A stretch of 9,274 nt of DNA from an uncultured Eubacteriales bacterium (GCA_934378025.1 CAKRPM010000039.1:1-9274); one strand, 5' to 3'; positions 1-8,137 are shown, counted from the stretch's first letter. Notes: generated by a model not told the origin, from the sequence alone. Program-made: numbers and translations.

Positions 1-1718
1 TTTCCGACGCGGCGATTGCCCGACTGTGGGGCACGGACGAAACGGAAATTTTTCAAAAGCGCGAACGGGAAAACATTTTTCCCGTGTACAAGATGATTGA
101 TACCTGCGCCTCCGAATTTAAAAGCTATATTCCGTATTTTTACGCCACCTACGAAACGGAAAATGAGTCCGCGGTGTCCAAGCGTGAAAAAATCATTGTG
201 CTGGGGGCGGGCCCGATTCGGATCGGGCAGGGCGTTGAATTTGACTATTCCACCGTGCATGCCGTGCAGACCATCAAGGCCTCCGGATATGAGGCCATTA
301 TTATCAATAACAACCCCGAAACGGTTTCCACCGACTACACCTGTTCGGATAAGCTGTATTTCGAGCCGCTGTGCGTGGAAGATGTGATGAACATTATTCA
401 TTTGGAAAAGCCGCTGGGCGTCATCGCCTCGCTGGGCGGGCAAACCGCCATTAACCTTTCGGAGGGACTGGCGCGGCGCGGCGTTCGGATCATCGGGACG
501 GACTGCGCGGCCATCGAACGGGCGGAAAACAGAGATTTGTTTGAAAAGGTGCTGACCGATCTGGACATTCCTCGTCCGCAGGGCAGAGCGGTAACCGAGA
601 TCGAGGACGGCGTTCGCGCCGCGGCCGAAATCGGGTATCCGGTGTTGGTACGCCCCTCCTTTGTCTTGGGGGGCAGGGCCATGCAAATCGTCGCCGATGA
701 AAAACAGCTGCGCCGTTATTTGCGCAGCGCCGTGGAAATCAACGAGGAAAAACCGGTATTGGTGGACAAATACATCTCCGGCAAGGAGGTGGAGGTGGAC
801 GCCATTTGCGACGGCAAAAGAGTGTTTGTCCCCGGCATTATGGAACTGGTAGAACGCACGGGGATTCACAGCGGCGATTCCATCAGCGTGTACCCGCCGT
901 TCTGCCTTTCCGAAAACGTCAAAAAAACCATTTTGGATTATACCGAGCGGCTGGGCAGAGGCATCGGCATTGTCGGACTGTATAACATTCAGTTTATTGT
1001 GGACGGCGAGCACGTATATGTCATTGAGGTCAATCCCCGTTCCTCCCGTACCGTGCCGTTTTTGTCCAAGGCCACCGGCTACAGTCTGGCCGATATCGCC
1101 ACCCGCGTGATTTTGGGGGAAAGCTTGTCGGAGATGGGGTACGGCATGCTCTACCCCAGCGAAAAGAAACGTTGGTATGTAAAGGCACCGGCCTTCTCCT
1201 TTGCCAAGCTGCGGGGATTGGACGCCTATCTTTCTCCCGAAATGAAATCGACCGGCGAGGCCATCGGCTATGATAATACGCTGACCCGCGCCCTGTTCAA
1301 GGCGCTGGGCGCCAGCGGGATGAATGTGGTCAATTACGGAACGGTGCTGGTGACGGTGGCCGATCGGGACAAGACGGCCGCACTGCCGCTGATCCGCCGT
1401 TTCTATAATATGGGCTTTAACATTCAGGCCACCGAGGGAACGGCGCGGTTTTTGAAGGAAAACGGTGTGCGCACGCACGTTCTTCAAAAAATCAGCGAGG
1501 GAAGCACGGAAATTCCCGACGCAATTCGTCGGGGGTACGTTACGTATGTCATCAATACCGGGGATATCAGCTCTTCGGACGAGCTGTCCGACGGACGCAA
1601 AATCCGCCGCTGTGCGGTGGAAAACAATGTGACGATGTTCACCTCACTGGATACCGTCAAGGTGCTTTTGGATGTGCTGGAGGAAACCACCATGGGGATT
1701 TCCACCATCGACGCATAA
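1..1718 (+). CDS. carB: Carbamoyl phosphate synthase large subunit, C-terminal half (5' truncated by window)
   Basis: The reading frame is open from base 3 with no start in the family's usual place, so the gene begins upstream; 571 residues are visible out of about 1060-1070 usual for CarB. The large subunit makes carbamoyl phosphate from bicarbonate, ammonia and two ATP for pyrimidines and arginine, in the cytoplasm with CarA. Visible in order (numbering from base 3): end of the oligomerisation domain; GAGPIRIGQGVEFDY at about 68-82, opening the second synthetase half; the ATP-grasp domain at about 175-365 with LVRPS (Arg217) and EVNPRSSRT (Glu342, Asn344, Arg346), matching the metal/ATP ligands of the carbamate-phosphorylating site; and a C-terminal MGS-like allosteric domain at about 447-567. 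Thr477, Thr480, Lys496 and Asn518 appear to align with the effector pocket of E. coli CarB (alignment by eye). It lies 11 bp before pyrK in the same operon. The identity is certain; the N-terminal half was not seen. Confidence 0.97.
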   Translation, partial: SDAAIARLWGTDETEIFQKRERENIFPVYKMIDTCASEFKSYIPYFYATYETENESAVSKREKIIVLGAGPIRIGQGVEFDYSTVHAVQTIKASGYEAIIINNNPETVSTDYTCSDKLYFEPLCVEDVMNIIHLEKPLGVIASLGGQTAINLSEGLARRGVRIIGTDCAAIERAENRDLFEKVLTDLDIPRPQGRAVTEIEDGVRAAAEIGYPVLVRPSFVLGGRAMQIVADEKQLRRYLRSAVEINEEKPVLVDKYISGKEVEVDAICDGKRVFVPGIMELVERTGIHSGDSISVYPPFCLSENVKKTILDYTERLGRGIGIVGLYNIQFIVDGEHVYVIEVNPRSSRTVPFLSKATGYSLADIATRVILGESLSEMGYGMLYPSEKKRWYVKAPAFSFAKLRGLDAYLSPEMKSTGEAIGYDNTLTRALFKALGASGMNVVNYGTVLVTVADRDKTAALPLIRRFYNMGFNIQATEGTARFLKENGVRTHVLQKISEGSTEIPDAIRRGYVTYVINTGDISSSDELSDGRKIRRCAVENNVTMFTSLDTVKVLLDVLEETTMGISTIDA

Positions 1719-1729
1719 AGGAGGAACGC

Positions 1730-2461
1730 ATGAAGCAGGCATTTTTTAAAATTCTCTCCACACGGCAAATTGCGCCGCACGTTTTCGAAACGGTGCTTGC
1801 AGGCGACACGTCGGCGATCACGGCACCGGGTCAATTTGTCAATATAAAAATCGAGGGGCTGTTTTTGCGCCGGCCGATTTCCGTTTGCGATTTTGCAAAA
1901 GGGAAGCTCACCTTGCTTTACAAAGTTGTGGGCGAGGGGACGCGGCGGCTGGCCGAGAAAAAAGCGGGGGAATCGCTGGATCTTTTGGTGGGACTGGGAA
2001 ACGGCTTTGATGTCTCCCGCAGCGGGAAAAATCCGCTTCTCATCGGCGGCGGCATCGGCGTGCCGCCGCTGTACGGACTGTGCAGGGCGATTTTGGCCGC
2101 AGGCGGCATGCCGAGGGTCATCATGGGCTTTGCAACGGAAAGGGAAATTGTGTATCAAAAGGAGTTTGAGGCGTTGGGCGTTTCGGTGGATGTTGCCACG
2201 CTGAACGGCTCGGCCGGAACACGCGGGTATGTGACGCAGCTGGTCGATCGGGCGCCGTACAGCTATTTTTACGCTTGCGGTCCGGAGGCAATGCTGCGGG
2301 CGGTTTGCCACGCGTGCGATACGGACGGGGAGTTGAGCTTTGAAGAGCGCATGGGCTGCGGATTTGGCGCCTGCATGGGCTGCTCCTGTCAAACGCTGAC
2401 CGGCAGCAAACGCATTTGCAAGGAGGGGCCGGTACTGCAAAAGGAGGAGATTTTATGGTAG
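1730..2461 (+). CDS. pyrK: Dihydroorotate dehydrogenase B, electron transfer subunit
   Basis: PyrK is the FAD and [2Fe-2S] subunit that passes electrons from dihydroorotate, oxidised by PyrD, to NAD+. The 243 residues match the family. Visible features: a ferredoxin-reductase-type FAD-binding barrel with RRPIS at 47-51; a glycine-rich nucleotide loop GGGIGVPP at 106-113; YACGPEAML at 181-189, typical of the NAD-binding domain; and a C-terminal cluster motif with Cys210, Cys215, Cys218 and Cys230 (C-x4-C-x2-C-x11-C), which is the PyrK iron-sulfur ligand pattern. Cys220 is an extra cysteine inside the motif. The ATG follows an AAAGGAGG Shine-Dalgarno at 1717-1724 that begins inside the carB stop codon. 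The stop codon overlaps the start of pyrD by 7 bp, which fits translational coupling of two subunits of one complex. Confidence 0.96.
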   Translation: MKQAFFKILSTRQIAPHVFETVLAGDTSAITAPGQFVNIKIEGLFLRRPISVCDFAKGKLTLLYKVVGEGTRRLAEKKAGESLDLLVGLGNGFDVSRSGKNPLLIGGGIGVPPLYGLCRAILAAGGMPRVIMGFATEREIVYQKEFEALGVSVDVATLNGSAGTRGYVTQLVDRAPYSYFYACGPEAMLRAVCHACDTDGELSFEERMGCGFGACMGCSCQTLTGSKRICKEGPVLQKEEILW

Positions 2462-3369
2462 ATACTTCGGTAACGCTGTGCGGCATCGGGCTGGATAATC
2501 CCGTCATTCCCGCCAGCGGCACATTCGGCTACGGGTATGAATTTGCCGAGCTGTACGACATCAATATCCTGGGCTCGCTCAGCTTTAAAGGGACAACGCT
2601 TTCAGAACGGTTCGGCAATCCCACGCCGCGCATCGCCGAGTGTCCGGACGGCATGCTCAATGCCGTAGGACTGCAAAATCCGGGCGTGCAAAATGTACTG
2701 GAAAAGCAGCTGCCGCGACTCTCAAAATGTTTTCATAAGCCGGTGATGGCCAATGTCAGCGGTTTTTCGATCGAGGAGTATCAAGCGGTGGTGGCGGCCC
2801 TGGACGCGGCGGAAAACATCGGCTGGTTTGAAATCAATATTTCCTGCCCCAATGTGCACGGCGGCGGCCTGGCCTTCGGGACGGACGCACACAGTGCGGC
2901 GGCGGTGACTGCAGCCGTGCGCCGAATGACGCAAAAACCGCTGATCCTCAAGCTTTCGCCCAATGTGACCGATATTACCGAGATCGCCCGTGCCTGTGAA
3001 GCGGCGGGAGCGGATGGCCTTTCCCTCATCAATACGATGCTGGGCATGCGGATTGATCTGCGCAGCCGAAAACCGCTGTTGGCCAATCGCACCGGAGGGC
3101 TTTCGGGGCCGGCGGTACTGCCTGTGGCGCTTAGAATGGTTTACCAGGTATATGAGGCGGTCAAAATCCCCATCGTCGGGATGGGCGGCGTGAGCAGCGC
3201 CCGGGATGTGTTGGAAATGATGCTGGCGGGCGCAAGCGCCGTGGAGGTCGGCGCGGCCAATTTGGTCGATCCGCTGGCCTGTCAAAAAATCATTCGGCAG
3301 CTGCCGGACGAAATGGAGCGTTTGGGTATTCAAAATTTACGAGAAATCATCGGAGGAGCACATTCATGA
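2455..3369 (+). CDS. pyrD: Dihydroorotate dehydrogenase B, catalytic subunit
   Basis: This is the FMN-containing TIM-barrel subunit that oxidises dihydroorotate to orotate. It is the class 1B form that works with PyrK and uses NAD+. From the ATG at 2455 it has 304 residues, close to the usual 300-311. Motifs: SFKGTT at 43-48 (Lys46, FMN contact); NAVGLQNPG at 69-77 (orotate site); NISCPN at 128-133 with Cys131 as the catalytic base, cysteine being diagnostic of class 1 where class 2 has serine; KLSPN at 166-170; GGLSGPA at 214-220; and GMGGV at 242-246 for phosphate binding. An upstream TTG at 2416 is open in frame, but the AAGGAGG at 2441-2447 sits 7 bases before the ATG at 2455 and supports the later start. 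The N-terminus VDTSVTLCGIGLDNPV also matches the family there. The gene overlaps pyrK by 7 bp and shares an ATGA with pyrF. Confidence 0.97.
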   Translation: MVDTSVTLCGIGLDNPVIPASGTFGYGYEFAELYDINILGSLSFKGTTLSERFGNPTPRIAECPDGMLNAVGLQNPGVQNVLEKQLPRLSKCFHKPVMANVSGFSIEEYQAVVAALDAAENIGWFEINISCPNVHGGGLAFGTDAHSAAAVTAAVRRMTQKPLILKLSPNVTDITEIARACEAAGADGLSLINTMLGMRIDLRSRKPLLANRTGGLSGPAVLPVALRMVYQVYEAVKIPIVGMGGVSSARDVLEMMLAGASAVEVGAANLVDPLACQKIIRQLPDEMERLGIQNLREIIGGAHS

Positions 3370-4070
3370 AAAAAGATGTAATCATTGCCTGCGACTTTGC
3401 AGGGCAAAAGGAATGTTTGGAATTTTTGGAGGCGTTTCACACGCAAAAGCCTTTTGTGAAAATCGGCATGGAGCTTTTTTATGCCGCCGGCCCGCAGATT
3501 GTTCGGGAAATTAAAGAAAGAGGCCATCAAATCTTTTTGGATTTAAAGCTGCACGATATCCCGCATACGGTGGAAAAAACGATGGCGGTTCTCTCGGATC
3601 TTTCGATTGATATGTGCAATTTGCATGCGGCGGGTACGTCGGACATGATGCGCGCGGCGCTGCGCGGGCTGACCCGTGCGGACGGTACGCGCCCGCTTCT
3701 GATTGCGGTGACGCAGCTGACCTCCACCGATCAGGCGCGTATGCAGCAAGAACTGCTCATTCAGGGTGAAATGGAGCAGGTGGTGCTGCATTATGCCGAA
3801 AATGCAAAAAATGCGGGGCTGGACGGCGTGGTGTGCTCGCCGCTGGAGGCGGATATGGTGCATCGCCGCTGCGGAAAGAGCTTTTTGACGGTTACGCCCG
3901 GCATCCGTTTCCCCGAAGGCAGTAAGGACGATCAATCGCGCGTGACCACTCCCGCTCTGGCGCGGGAGCTGGGCAGTGATTTTATTGTGGTGGGCAGACC
4001 GATTACGGCGGCGGCCGATCCCGTGGCAGCCTACCGGAGATGTGTGGACGAATTTGTGAAAGGAGTATAA
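3366..4070 (+). CDS. pyrF: Orotidine 5'-phosphate decarboxylase
   Basis: PyrF decarboxylates OMP to UMP, the last step of de novo UMP synthesis. The 234 residues suit the short, B. subtilis-like subfamily rather than the longer subfamily 2. Visible: IIACDF at 6-11 (Asp10, ribose contact); FVKIGMELF at 30-38 (Lys32); the catalytic DLKLHDIP at 59-66 with Asp59, Lys61 and Asp64; TPGIR at 177-181; and VVGRPIT at 208-214, the phosphate-binding turn with Arg211. The start is fixed by the ATGA overlap with the pyrD stop and by GGAGG at 3352-3356. The stop is followed after one base by the ATG of pyrE, so PyrF and PyrE, which act in sequence on OMP, are probably made in similar amounts. Confidence 0.97.
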   Translation: MKKDVIIACDFAGQKECLEFLEAFHTQKPFVKIGMELFYAAGPQIVREIKERGHQIFLDLKLHDIPHTVEKTMAVLSDLSIDMCNLHAAGTSDMMRAALRGLTRADGTRPLLIAVTQLTSTDQARMQQELLIQGEMEQVVLHYAENAKNAGLDGVVCSPLEADMVHRRCGKSFLTVTPGIRFPEGSKDDQSRVTTPALARELGSDFIVVGRPITAAADPVAAYRRCVDEFVKGV

Positions 4071-4071
4071 A

Positions 4072-4716
4072 ATGGACACAAAAACACTGATTGCAAGCGA
4101 TCTTTTGAAAATCAAGGCGGTATTTTTCCGCCCCGAACAGCCCTTTATTTGGGCCAGCGGGATCAAAAGCCCGGTGTACTGCGACAATCGGCTGACCCTC
4201 AGCGATCCCGAGGTGCGCGAGCATGTGGAAAATGCCCTTGCCAAAACGGTGACGGCGCGTTTCCCCGAGGCACAGGTGCTGATGGGAACCTCCACGGCGG
4301 GCATCGCCCATGCCGCCATTACGGCGCATTTGCTGGGACTTCCGATGGGATATGTCCGTTCGGGCAACAAGGATCACGGACGGCAAAACCGTATTGAGGG
4401 AAAGCTGGAAGCGGGTCAAAAAACGGTCATTATCGAAGATTTGATTTCCACGGGCGGCAGTGTGATCGAGGTGGCGCAGGCACTGCGCGAAGCGGGAGCC
4501 GAGGTGCTGGGCATTGTGTCGATTTTCACCTACGGCATGCAAAAGGGCTTGGATCGGCTGGCGGCGGAAAAGCTGGTCAATTACAGTCTGACCGATTTTG
4601 ACTGCATTACAAGCGTTGCGGCAGAGCAAAACTACATTCGGCCGCAAGACGTGCAAAAGCTGCTGGCATTTCGCGATCATCCGAGCGATGAGCGCTGGAT
4701 CGGAGGGGACAAATGA
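4072..4716 (+). CDS. pyrE: Orotate phosphoribosyltransferase
   Basis: PyrE transfers the phosphoribosyl group of PRPP to orotate to give OMP. The 214 residues match bacterial OPRTases. The PRPP-binding loop is [12 protein letters not shown] at 119-130, with the acidic pair Glu122-Asp123 and Thr127-Gly-Gly-Ser. The mobile catalytic loop is [17 protein letters not shown] at 94-110, where Lys100 and His102 are the expected catalytic and PRPP contacts. An early [16 protein letters not shown] at 25-40 is the conserved orotate-binding segment. AAAGGAG at 4059-4065 precedes the ATG, inside the end of pyrF. The stop overlaps the pyrB ATG as ATGA. Confidence 0.97.
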   Translation: MDTKTLIASDLLKIKAVFFRPEQPFIWASGIKSPVYCDNRLTLSDPEVREHVENALAKTVTARFPEAQVLMGTSTAGIAHAAITAHLLGLPMGYVRSGNKDHGRQNRIEGKLEAGQKTVIIEDLISTGGSVIEVAQALREAGAEVLGIVSIFTYGMQKGLDRLAAEKLVNYSLTDFDCITSVAAEQNYIRPQDVQKLLAFRDHPSDERWIGGDK

Positions 4717-5621
4717 ACAGTCTTATAGATATTTCGCAACTCACGACAAAAGAGTTGGAGGCGCTGATGAATACCGCCGATGATATCATCGCGCATCCTC
4801 AAAAATACGCCGATCGGTGCCGCGGCAAAAAGCTGGCTACGCTTTTTTATGAACCGTCCACACGCACACGGCTGAGCTTTGAGGCGGCAATGTATGAACT
4901 GGGCGGCAACGTGTTGGGCTTTGCCGGGGCGGACAGCTCCTCCGCCTCCAAGGGCGAGAGTGTGGCGGATACCGCCAAGGTCATCTCCTGTTATGCGGAC
5001 ATCATCGCCATGCGCCATCCCAAGGAGGGGGCGCCGCTGGTGGCGGCGATGAACGCCTCCGTCCCCGTGATCAACGCCGGAGACGGCGGACACGCCCATC
5101 CCACGCAGACCCTGGCGGATTTGTTTACCATTTACCGTGAAAAGGGCGGCTTTGAAAATCTGCGGGTCGGTTTTTGCGGCGATTTGAAATTCGGGCGCAC
5201 CGTTCATTCGCTGCTCTCGGCGCTTTGCCGCTATAAGGGCGTGGAATTTGTGCTGATCTCCCCGACGGAGCTGAAGCTGCCCGGTTACGTGCGCGACGAG
5301 CTGGACAAAGCGGGCGCGGCCTATACCGAAACATGCAATTTGGAGGAAAATATCGGCCTGTTGGATATTTTATATATGACCCGCGTACAGCGCGAGCGGT
5401 TTTTCAACGAGGAGGATTATCTGCGCCTCAAGGACAGCTATATTCTAACGCCCGAAAAGCTGTCCTCTGCCCGCAAAAATCTTTCGATTTTGCATCCGCT
5501 GCCGCGCGTAAACGAGATCAGCGTGGCGGTGGACAGCGATCCCCGCGCCTGCTACTTCCGACAGGTTTTGAACGGAAAATATATGCGCATGGCGCTGATT
5601 TTAAAATTATTGGGGCTTTAG
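4713..5621 (+). CDS. pyrB: Aspartate carbamoyltransferase, catalytic chain
   Basis: PyrB condenses carbamoyl phosphate with aspartate to carbamoyl aspartate, the first committed pyrimidine step. The 302 residues are normal length. The carbamoyl phosphate loop STRTR lies at 49-53; SKGES at 79-83 carries the Ser and Lys of the loop that reaches into the neighbouring active site of the trimer; MRHPKEG at 100-106 has Arg101; [13 protein letters not shown] at 125-137 has His129 and Gln132; and HPLPRV at 261-266 closes the aspartate domain. DSSSASKG, with no ornithine-binding HCLP signature, argues against ornithine carbamoyltransferase. GGAGGG at 4702-4707 and the ATGA overlap with pyrE fix the start. 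The adjacent pyrI points to a class B dodecamer of catalytic trimers and regulatory dimers, subject to nucleotide control. Confidence 0.97.
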   Translation: MNSLIDISQLTTKELEALMNTADDIIAHPQKYADRCRGKKLATLFYEPSTRTRLSFEAAMYELGGNVLGFAGADSSSASKGESVADTAKVISCYADIIAMRHPKEGAPLVAAMNASVPVINAGDGGHAHPTQTLADLFTIYREKGGFENLRVGFCGDLKFGRTVHSLLSALCRYKGVEFVLISPTELKLPGYVRDELDKAGAAYTETCNLEENIGLLDILYMTRVQRERFFNEEDYLRLKDSYILTPEKLSSARKNLSILHPLPRVNEISVAVDSDPRACYFRQVLNGKYMRMALILKLLGL

Positions 5622-5654
5622 CGGCGCATTGCGGGAGAGAAAGGAGATTTTTCT

Positions 5655-6071
5655 ATGAAAATCGATTCCATTAAAAACGGCATCGTGATTGATCACATTA
5701 CCGCGGGGCAGGGCATGCGGGTGTACCGTCTGCTGGGGTTGGACGCACTGGATTGTTCGGTGGCGCTGATCAAAAATGTGGCCAGTAATAAAATGGGGAA
5801 AAAGGATATTATTAAAATCGACTGCGACTTTGATGTGGACACCGATATTTTGGGCTACGTCGATCCGGGGGTCAGCGTGAATATTATTCAAGACGGCCGT
5901 ATTGTCGAAAAGAAAACGATCGGGCTGCCCGATCGGCTGGTCAATGTGCTGCGCTGCAAAAATCCGCGCTGCATTTCTTCCACCGAGCAGGAACTGCCGC
6001 AGATTTTTTGCCTGCGGGAAAAAGTCGGACGGGTGTACCGATGCCTGTACTGTGAGGCACGTGCCAAATAA
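5655..6071 (+). CDS. pyrI: Aspartate carbamoyltransferase, regulatory chain
   Basis: PyrI is the non-catalytic chain that joins PyrB trimers through a zinc domain and binds CTP/UTP/ATP to set activity. It has 138 residues against 153 in E. coli, the difference being mostly a shorter N-terminus, which is common in other PyrI proteins. The allosteric domain shows VIDHI at 11-15 (Asp13 and His14 align with the E. coli nucleotide-site Asp19/His20) and MGKKDIIKID at 47-56. The zinc domain carries Cys101, Cys106, Cys130 and Cys133 (CKNPRC then CLYC), the four structural zinc ligands that contact PyrB. Cys119 is an additional cysteine. Its start follows AAAGGAG at 5640-5646 with 8 bases of spacing. 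It is the last gene of the operon and the only one here with a leader longer than 12 bp (33 bp after pyrB). A terminator follows immediately. Confidence 0.96.
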   Translation: MKIDSIKNGIVIDHITAGQGMRVYRLLGLDALDCSVALIKNVASNKMGKKDIIKIDCDFDVDTDILGYVDPGVSVNIIQDGRIVEKKTIGLPDRLVNVLRCKNPRCISSTEQELPQIFCLREKVGRVYRCLYCEARAK

Positions 6072-6074
6072 AGC

Positions 6075-6115
6075 GCAAAAATGCCGAGAAAGCAAAGCTT
6101 TCTCGGCATTTTTGC
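6075..6115. terminator. Bidirectional rho-independent terminator between pyrI and the DUF6259-like gene
   Basis: A perfect 19-bp inverted repeat (arms 6075-6093 and 6097-6115) surrounds an AAA loop. Its core GCCGAGAAAGC is flanked by AAAAA on the left and TTTTT on the right, so either transcript ends in a hairpin followed by a U run. It begins 3 bases after the pyrI stop and ends 19 bases from the stop of the convergent gene, so it can serve both. Confidence 0.93.
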
Positions 6116-6134
6116 ATTTATGGGAAGAGAAGAT

Positions 6135-8114
6135 TTATGCGATGACGCAGCCGACCTCTTGCGGCGCAAGCGTGATTTTTTGATCGAAAATCTCCAGGGT
6201 ATGGGCGGCCTCATCCCCGTTCCATAAGGCAAACATGCGTTTTCCGTCGGCCTCGTATTCGGCGTAGTGAACGCCGTCGGGCAGGGACAGATCGGTGTTG
6301 CAGACAAATTTTCCGTGATAGAAAAATTCGTGATATTTTTCCCGCAGCGCCGTCAGTTTTTTGATATAGTCGGCGTAGCGCGGCAAGCCTTTGATCCCGA
6401 TCAGACGTCCTCTGTAGATGGAAACGTCAAAGCGCAGTCCGGTAATAAACGCATGGTTCAGCGCACTTTTCCAAAAACAACAATCGGCGTCGTCATGTAC
6501 ATGGCGGTTGGTCATAATAATTTCGGGGAAGGTGCGGCGGAACATGGCGCTCAGATGCCGCGAGGGGTCGTATTTGCGCACGGCAAAGTAATAGCTGGTG
6601 CCGAACTCCGAACCGTGTACGTAATCCACCTCGCCGGAAACCGAGTCGTTGGTGACCTCCGTGCCCAATGCCTGCTCGTCGTTCAGCAGCGCCCGAATAC
6701 GTTGCAGGTTTTTGCGGCGGTATACCATTTCGTCATCGGGACGATAGCCGTGGCGATGCTCGGGATTAAAGCACAGGAAGCATCTTCCGCCGATTTGATC
6801 GAAAAAGACGGAGCTGGGCGCAAAGGACAGCTTTTGCTTGGCGTTTTTCACCATGATGTCGCTCCAAATTTCCGCGGCTTGGCAGGCGTCCACAAAGGTT
6901 TTGTAGCCGTAATTGCGCAGCAGCGTTCCGTTGTTTTCAAAATGGTAGCTGTCGCAGTATTCATTGCCGTCAATGTCAATGCGGACCGCCTTCGCGCCGT
7001 GTTTTTTATAAAAAGGCGTCTTTTTGTCGATCAAAATACCGTTATTGTACAAAATGACGTTACCGCCCATGGCTTTGATTTCGGCAATGGCGTCCTTTAA
7101 GCCCTGCTCGCCGCCCAGTTCTTCGTCCACCTCGTAGTGGGGGTAACCGTTGTCAAAGCGGCCTTTCCACCAGCCGAATACCATCAATGTATCCAGGCCG
7201 GATTCCTTTCCGTCGCGGTAAAGCTGCGGCAGATCTTTGAATTTCCAGAAAATTTCGCCGTACTGATGGCGCAAAATTACGCGCTGCCAGCCGGTCATGT
7301 TTTGCACCCAGTTGCGCGGCGTTATGGGGTGATAAAAGCTTTGGCGGGCAAATGAGCCGTAAATGTCCGATCCCAAGCGCCAATCGCCCTCGCTCATGGT
7401 GACGACCACGGGCGGCTGCGCCAGCGTTTCGCCCGGACGGACAAAGGGATAATGGCAGATGGCGCTGGCCAAATATTCCTGCTCGGCGCCGCGCGGCGCC
7501 AGTGCGTTGAGCAGCGAGCAAAGACGGGTGCGCTCGTCATGACGGCCGATATATAAGAACTTCGAGCCGGACTGAATTCCGAACCAGCTCATGGTGGCGG
7601 GACGCGGATACGTCAGGCTCGCCTTGATGTCCAGATAATCGGCGCCCTTGTATTCGGTGTGCGCCGATTTAAGCGCCTGCCACGGATTTTCCACGCGTTC
7701 CCCCAGGCCGTACGGGCGAATCAGTACGTCATCTTCATGCTTTCCGCACAAATTTGTCAGTTCAATATACGGAAATTCCAGCTCGTCGGCACGCGTCTTT
7801 TCGTCATGATTGTCGATGCTGCTTTCAAAGATCATTCGATCCTCGTTTTGCGTAACGCTCAGGGTCAGCGCGATGTCCAATACGCGCCCTTTGTCGGTCA
7901 CCAATTTTTCGTAGTGAATGACGGTTTTATTGCCCGTTCGGGTGACAAATCCCGTTTGCTCGGAGGACTTTACCTGCATATCCAGATAATATCCGTCGTC
8001 CGCCATCAACCGCCAAAAGTCGGCGGTTTCGCGGTGGGCCAGCGGCGTGCCCTCGCAGCGCCAGGTGACGCGATTGCCCGCATCATTGACTGAAAATTGC
8101 AATTCGTTTTTCAT
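6135..8114 (-). CDS. DUF6259-like protein, probable cytoplasmic glycoside hydrolase
   Basis: This 659-residue protein resembles, by recalled motifs, proteins annotated DUF6259; no member is known to me to be characterised. The layout fits a carbohydrate enzyme: a beta-rich N-terminal part (about 1-265, sandwich-like with many aromatic residues), a probable TIM barrel (about 270-600), and a small C-terminal beta domain (about 610-659, ending in EIFDQKITLAPQEVGCVIA). Barrel landmarks are GWQRVILRHQYGE at 275-287, DTLMVFGWWKGRFDNGYPHY at 308-327, GGNVILYNNG at 350-359, SVFFDQIGG at 435-443, GTEVTND at 484-490 and FPEIIMTNRH at 529-538. Asp439 at the end of a strand is a nucleophile candidate, with Asp321, Glu486 and Glu531 as other acidic candidates; these are inferences. 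There is no signal peptide or membrane segment, so it probably acts on imported sugars. AAAGGGGG (complement of 8123-8130) precedes the ATG. The substrate is unknown. Confidence 0.85.
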   Translation of the reverse strand: MKNELQFSVNDAGNRVTWRCEGTPLAHRETADFWRLMADDGYYLDMQVKSSEQTGFVTRTGNKTVIHYEKLVTDKGRVLDIALTLSVTQNEDRMIFESSIDNHDEKTRADELEFPYIELTNLCGKHEDDVLIRPYGLGERVENPWQALKSAHTEYKGADYLDIKASLTYPRPATMSWFGIQSGSKFLYIGRHDERTRLCSLLNALAPRGAEQEYLASAICHYPFVRPGETLAQPPVVVTMSEGDWRLGSDIYGSFARQSFYHPITPRNWVQNMTGWQRVILRHQYGEIFWKFKDLPQLYRDGKESGLDTLMVFGWWKGRFDNGYPHYEVDEELGGEQGLKDAIAEIKAMGGNVILYNNGILIDKKTPFYKKHGAKAVRIDIDGNEYCDSYHFENNGTLLRNYGYKTFVDACQAAEIWSDIMVKNAKQKLSFAPSSVFFDQIGGRCFLCFNPEHRHGYRPDDEMVYRRKNLQRIRALLNDEQALGTEVTNDSVSGEVDYVHGSEFGTSYYFAVRKYDPSRHLSAMFRRTFPEIIMTNRHVHDDADCCFWKSALNHAFITGLRFDVSIYRGRLIGIKGLPRYADYIKKLTALREKYHEFFYHGKFVCNTDLSLPDGVHYAEYEADGKRMFALWNGDEAAHTLEIFDQKITLAPQEVGCVIA

Positions 8115-8137
8115 GTGTTCTACCCCCTTTTTACAAA

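Noticed and set aside
1484..2440. 318-codon open frame on the - strand across carB/pyrK
   Set aside because: It is antisense to two clearly identified genes, its product is rich in Arg, His and Ala without recognisable motifs, and it has no convincing ribosome binding site. It is a by-product of GC-rich codon use.
3543..4680. Long - strand open frames opposite pyrF and pyrE
   Set aside because: They mirror the codons of well-identified pyr enzymes, with His/Arg/Gln-rich products and no family resemblance.
4713..5621. Ornithine carbamoyltransferase as an alternative identity for pyrB
   Set aside because: The carbamoyl phosphate loop is shared, but the SKGES loop, the HPLPRV segment and adjacent pyrI are those of aspartate carbamoyltransferase.
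5622..5654. Possible regulatory leader between pyrB and pyrI
   Set aside because: Only 33 bp, with a Shine-Dalgarno and no hairpin or promoter that I can support.
6267..7100. 277-codon open frame on the + strand opposite the DUF6259-like gene
   Set aside because: The - strand frame spans 659 codons with family motifs and a proper promoter and ribosome binding site. The + strand product is low in recognisable features and reads as a shadow.
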